38,667 nucleotides of DNA from Micromonosporaceae bacterium (GTDB lineage: Bacteria; Actinomycetota; Actinomycetes; Mycobacteriales; Micromonosporaceae): NCBI GenBank assembly GCA_009377645.1, contig WHTQ01000039.1, forward strand, positions 1-38,667, written 5' to 3'. Positions 38,199-38,667 of the stretch are shown here, piece by piece. The position numbers and the translations under genes were made by a program. How positions within the stretch are numbered: the stretch's first letter is position 1; each line of letters starts with the position of its first letter. The notes beneath the pieces are model-generated. The model was given only the letters and a program-made list of their open reading frames with translations. It did not search any database and had not been told where the DNA came from.

Positions 38199-38667
38199 CT
38201 ACTCGGGCAGCTCGACCGTCTCGCCGATCTCGCTCACGTTGGCGGGGATCAGCTGCGGCACCTCCGGCACCGGCTTGTCGCTGCCGGTGAACACCAGCTT
38301 GGCGTTCTCGATGTCCGCCGGCTCGCCTTCGCAGTCGACACCGATGATCTGCCCCGGCCGGATCTCGTTGAACAGGATCCGCTCCGAGAGCGCGTCCTCG
38401 ATCTCCCGCTGGATGGTGCGCCGCAGCGGCCGGGCGCCCATCACCGGGTCCCAGCCCTTCTTGGCCAGGAACCGCTTGGCGTTGTCGGTGAGCTCCAGCC
38501 CCATGTCCTTGTTCTTCAGCTGGGTCTCGATCCGGGAGACCATCATGTCCACGATCCGCAGGATCTGCTCCTCGGTGAGCTGGTGGAACACGATCGTGTC
38601 GTCGATCCGGTTCAGGAACTCCGGGCGGAACGACTGCTTCAGCTCGTCGTTGACCTTCTGCTTCATC
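38199..38667 (-). CDS. clpC: ATP-dependent Clp protease ATPase subunit ClpC, C-terminal end only
   Basis: Only the last 155 residues are in the window; the rest continues past the right edge. FRPEFLNRIDDTIVFHQLT is the sensor-2/arginine region of the second AAA+ domain, and DPVMGARPLRRTIQREIEDAL is the GAR sensor-2 motif. The acidic C-terminal tail ends VELPE. ClpC unfolds proteins for ClpP in the cytoplasm. The 34-bp gap to mutY, which converges on it, has only a weak TGGG/CCCA hairpin. Confidence 0.96.
   Translation of the reverse strand, partial: MKQKVNDELKQSFRPEFLNRIDDTIVFHQLTEEQILRIVDMMVSRIETQLKNKDMGLELTDNAKRFLAKKGWDPVMGARPLRRTIQREIEDALSERILFNEIRPGQIIGVDCEGEPADIENAKLVFTGSDKPVPEVPQLIPANVSEIGETVELPE

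Overview
The window is high-GC actinobacterial DNA, most likely from the Micromonosporaceae. GC is visibly around 70% or more through most of it, GTG starts are common, and several genes look leaderless. The right-hand two thirds carries actinobacterial housekeeping genes: futalosine-pathway mqnE, the ispF-ispD-carD block, an LpqE-like lipoprotein, disA, radA, def, mutY and clpC. The same neighbours cluster in Mycobacterium. A type III polyketide synthase cluster of a kind known from Actinoplanes supports the family-level guess. The species cannot be named from sequence alone.

Region 1 (1 to about 15.98 kb) is most of an integrated conjugative element. Its left end is not in the window. From the left it holds a lower-GC stretch with a truncated SAM methyltransferase and an orphan ORF. 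Then comes a minus-strand transfer operon, read right to left: T4SS pilin-like protein, TrbL/VirB6-like channel protein, PrgI-family protein, VirB4-like ATPase, a coupling-protein N-terminal-like membrane protein, a replication-relaxation protein and an M23 cell-wall hydrolase. Adjacent ORFs mostly overlap by ATGA, GTGA or TGATG junctions. A sigma-factor-like gene lies just upstream, followed by a 500-bp palindrome-rich control region. A plus-strand operon diverges from it: an apparently catalytically dead methyltransferase homologue, a DNA methyltransferase, three small unknown proteins and a large serine integrase. The same two-block 36-bp element precedes both operons, each copy pointing into its own operon. 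The sigma-like protein encoded between them is an obvious candidate to act on it.

Region 2 (about 15.98 to 16.9 kb) is the insertion junction. The integrase frame and the 3' end of a chromosomal lipoprotein esterase gene run into each other on opposite strands. This implies integration into the 3' end of the esterase gene, and both reading frames have foreign tails.

Region 3 (16.9 to 26.6 kb) is chromosomal. It has mqnE; an NlpC/P60-PASTA secreted cell-wall hydrolase; a divergent tyrosine/homogentisate catabolic locus (an unknown 286-aa protein plus fumarylacetoacetase against homogentisate dioxygenase); a TPR membrane protein; and ispF-ispD-carD.

Region 4 (26.6 to 31.3 kb) holds a membrane protein and a compact cluster: type III PKS, acyl-CoA-dehydrogenase-fold flavoprotein, SAM methyltransferase and UbiA prenyltransferase. 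This is the gene set expected for a prenylated, methylated alkyl-hydroquinone. It sits inside the carD / lpqE / disA / radA neighbourhood.

Region 5 (31.3 to 38.7 kb) is genome-maintenance housekeeping: LpqE-like lipoprotein, disA, a PH-like membrane protein, radA with an upstream secreted protein, def with an ACT-domain protein, mutY, and the 3' end of clpC. No rRNA, tRNA, CRISPR array or insertion sequence was seen.
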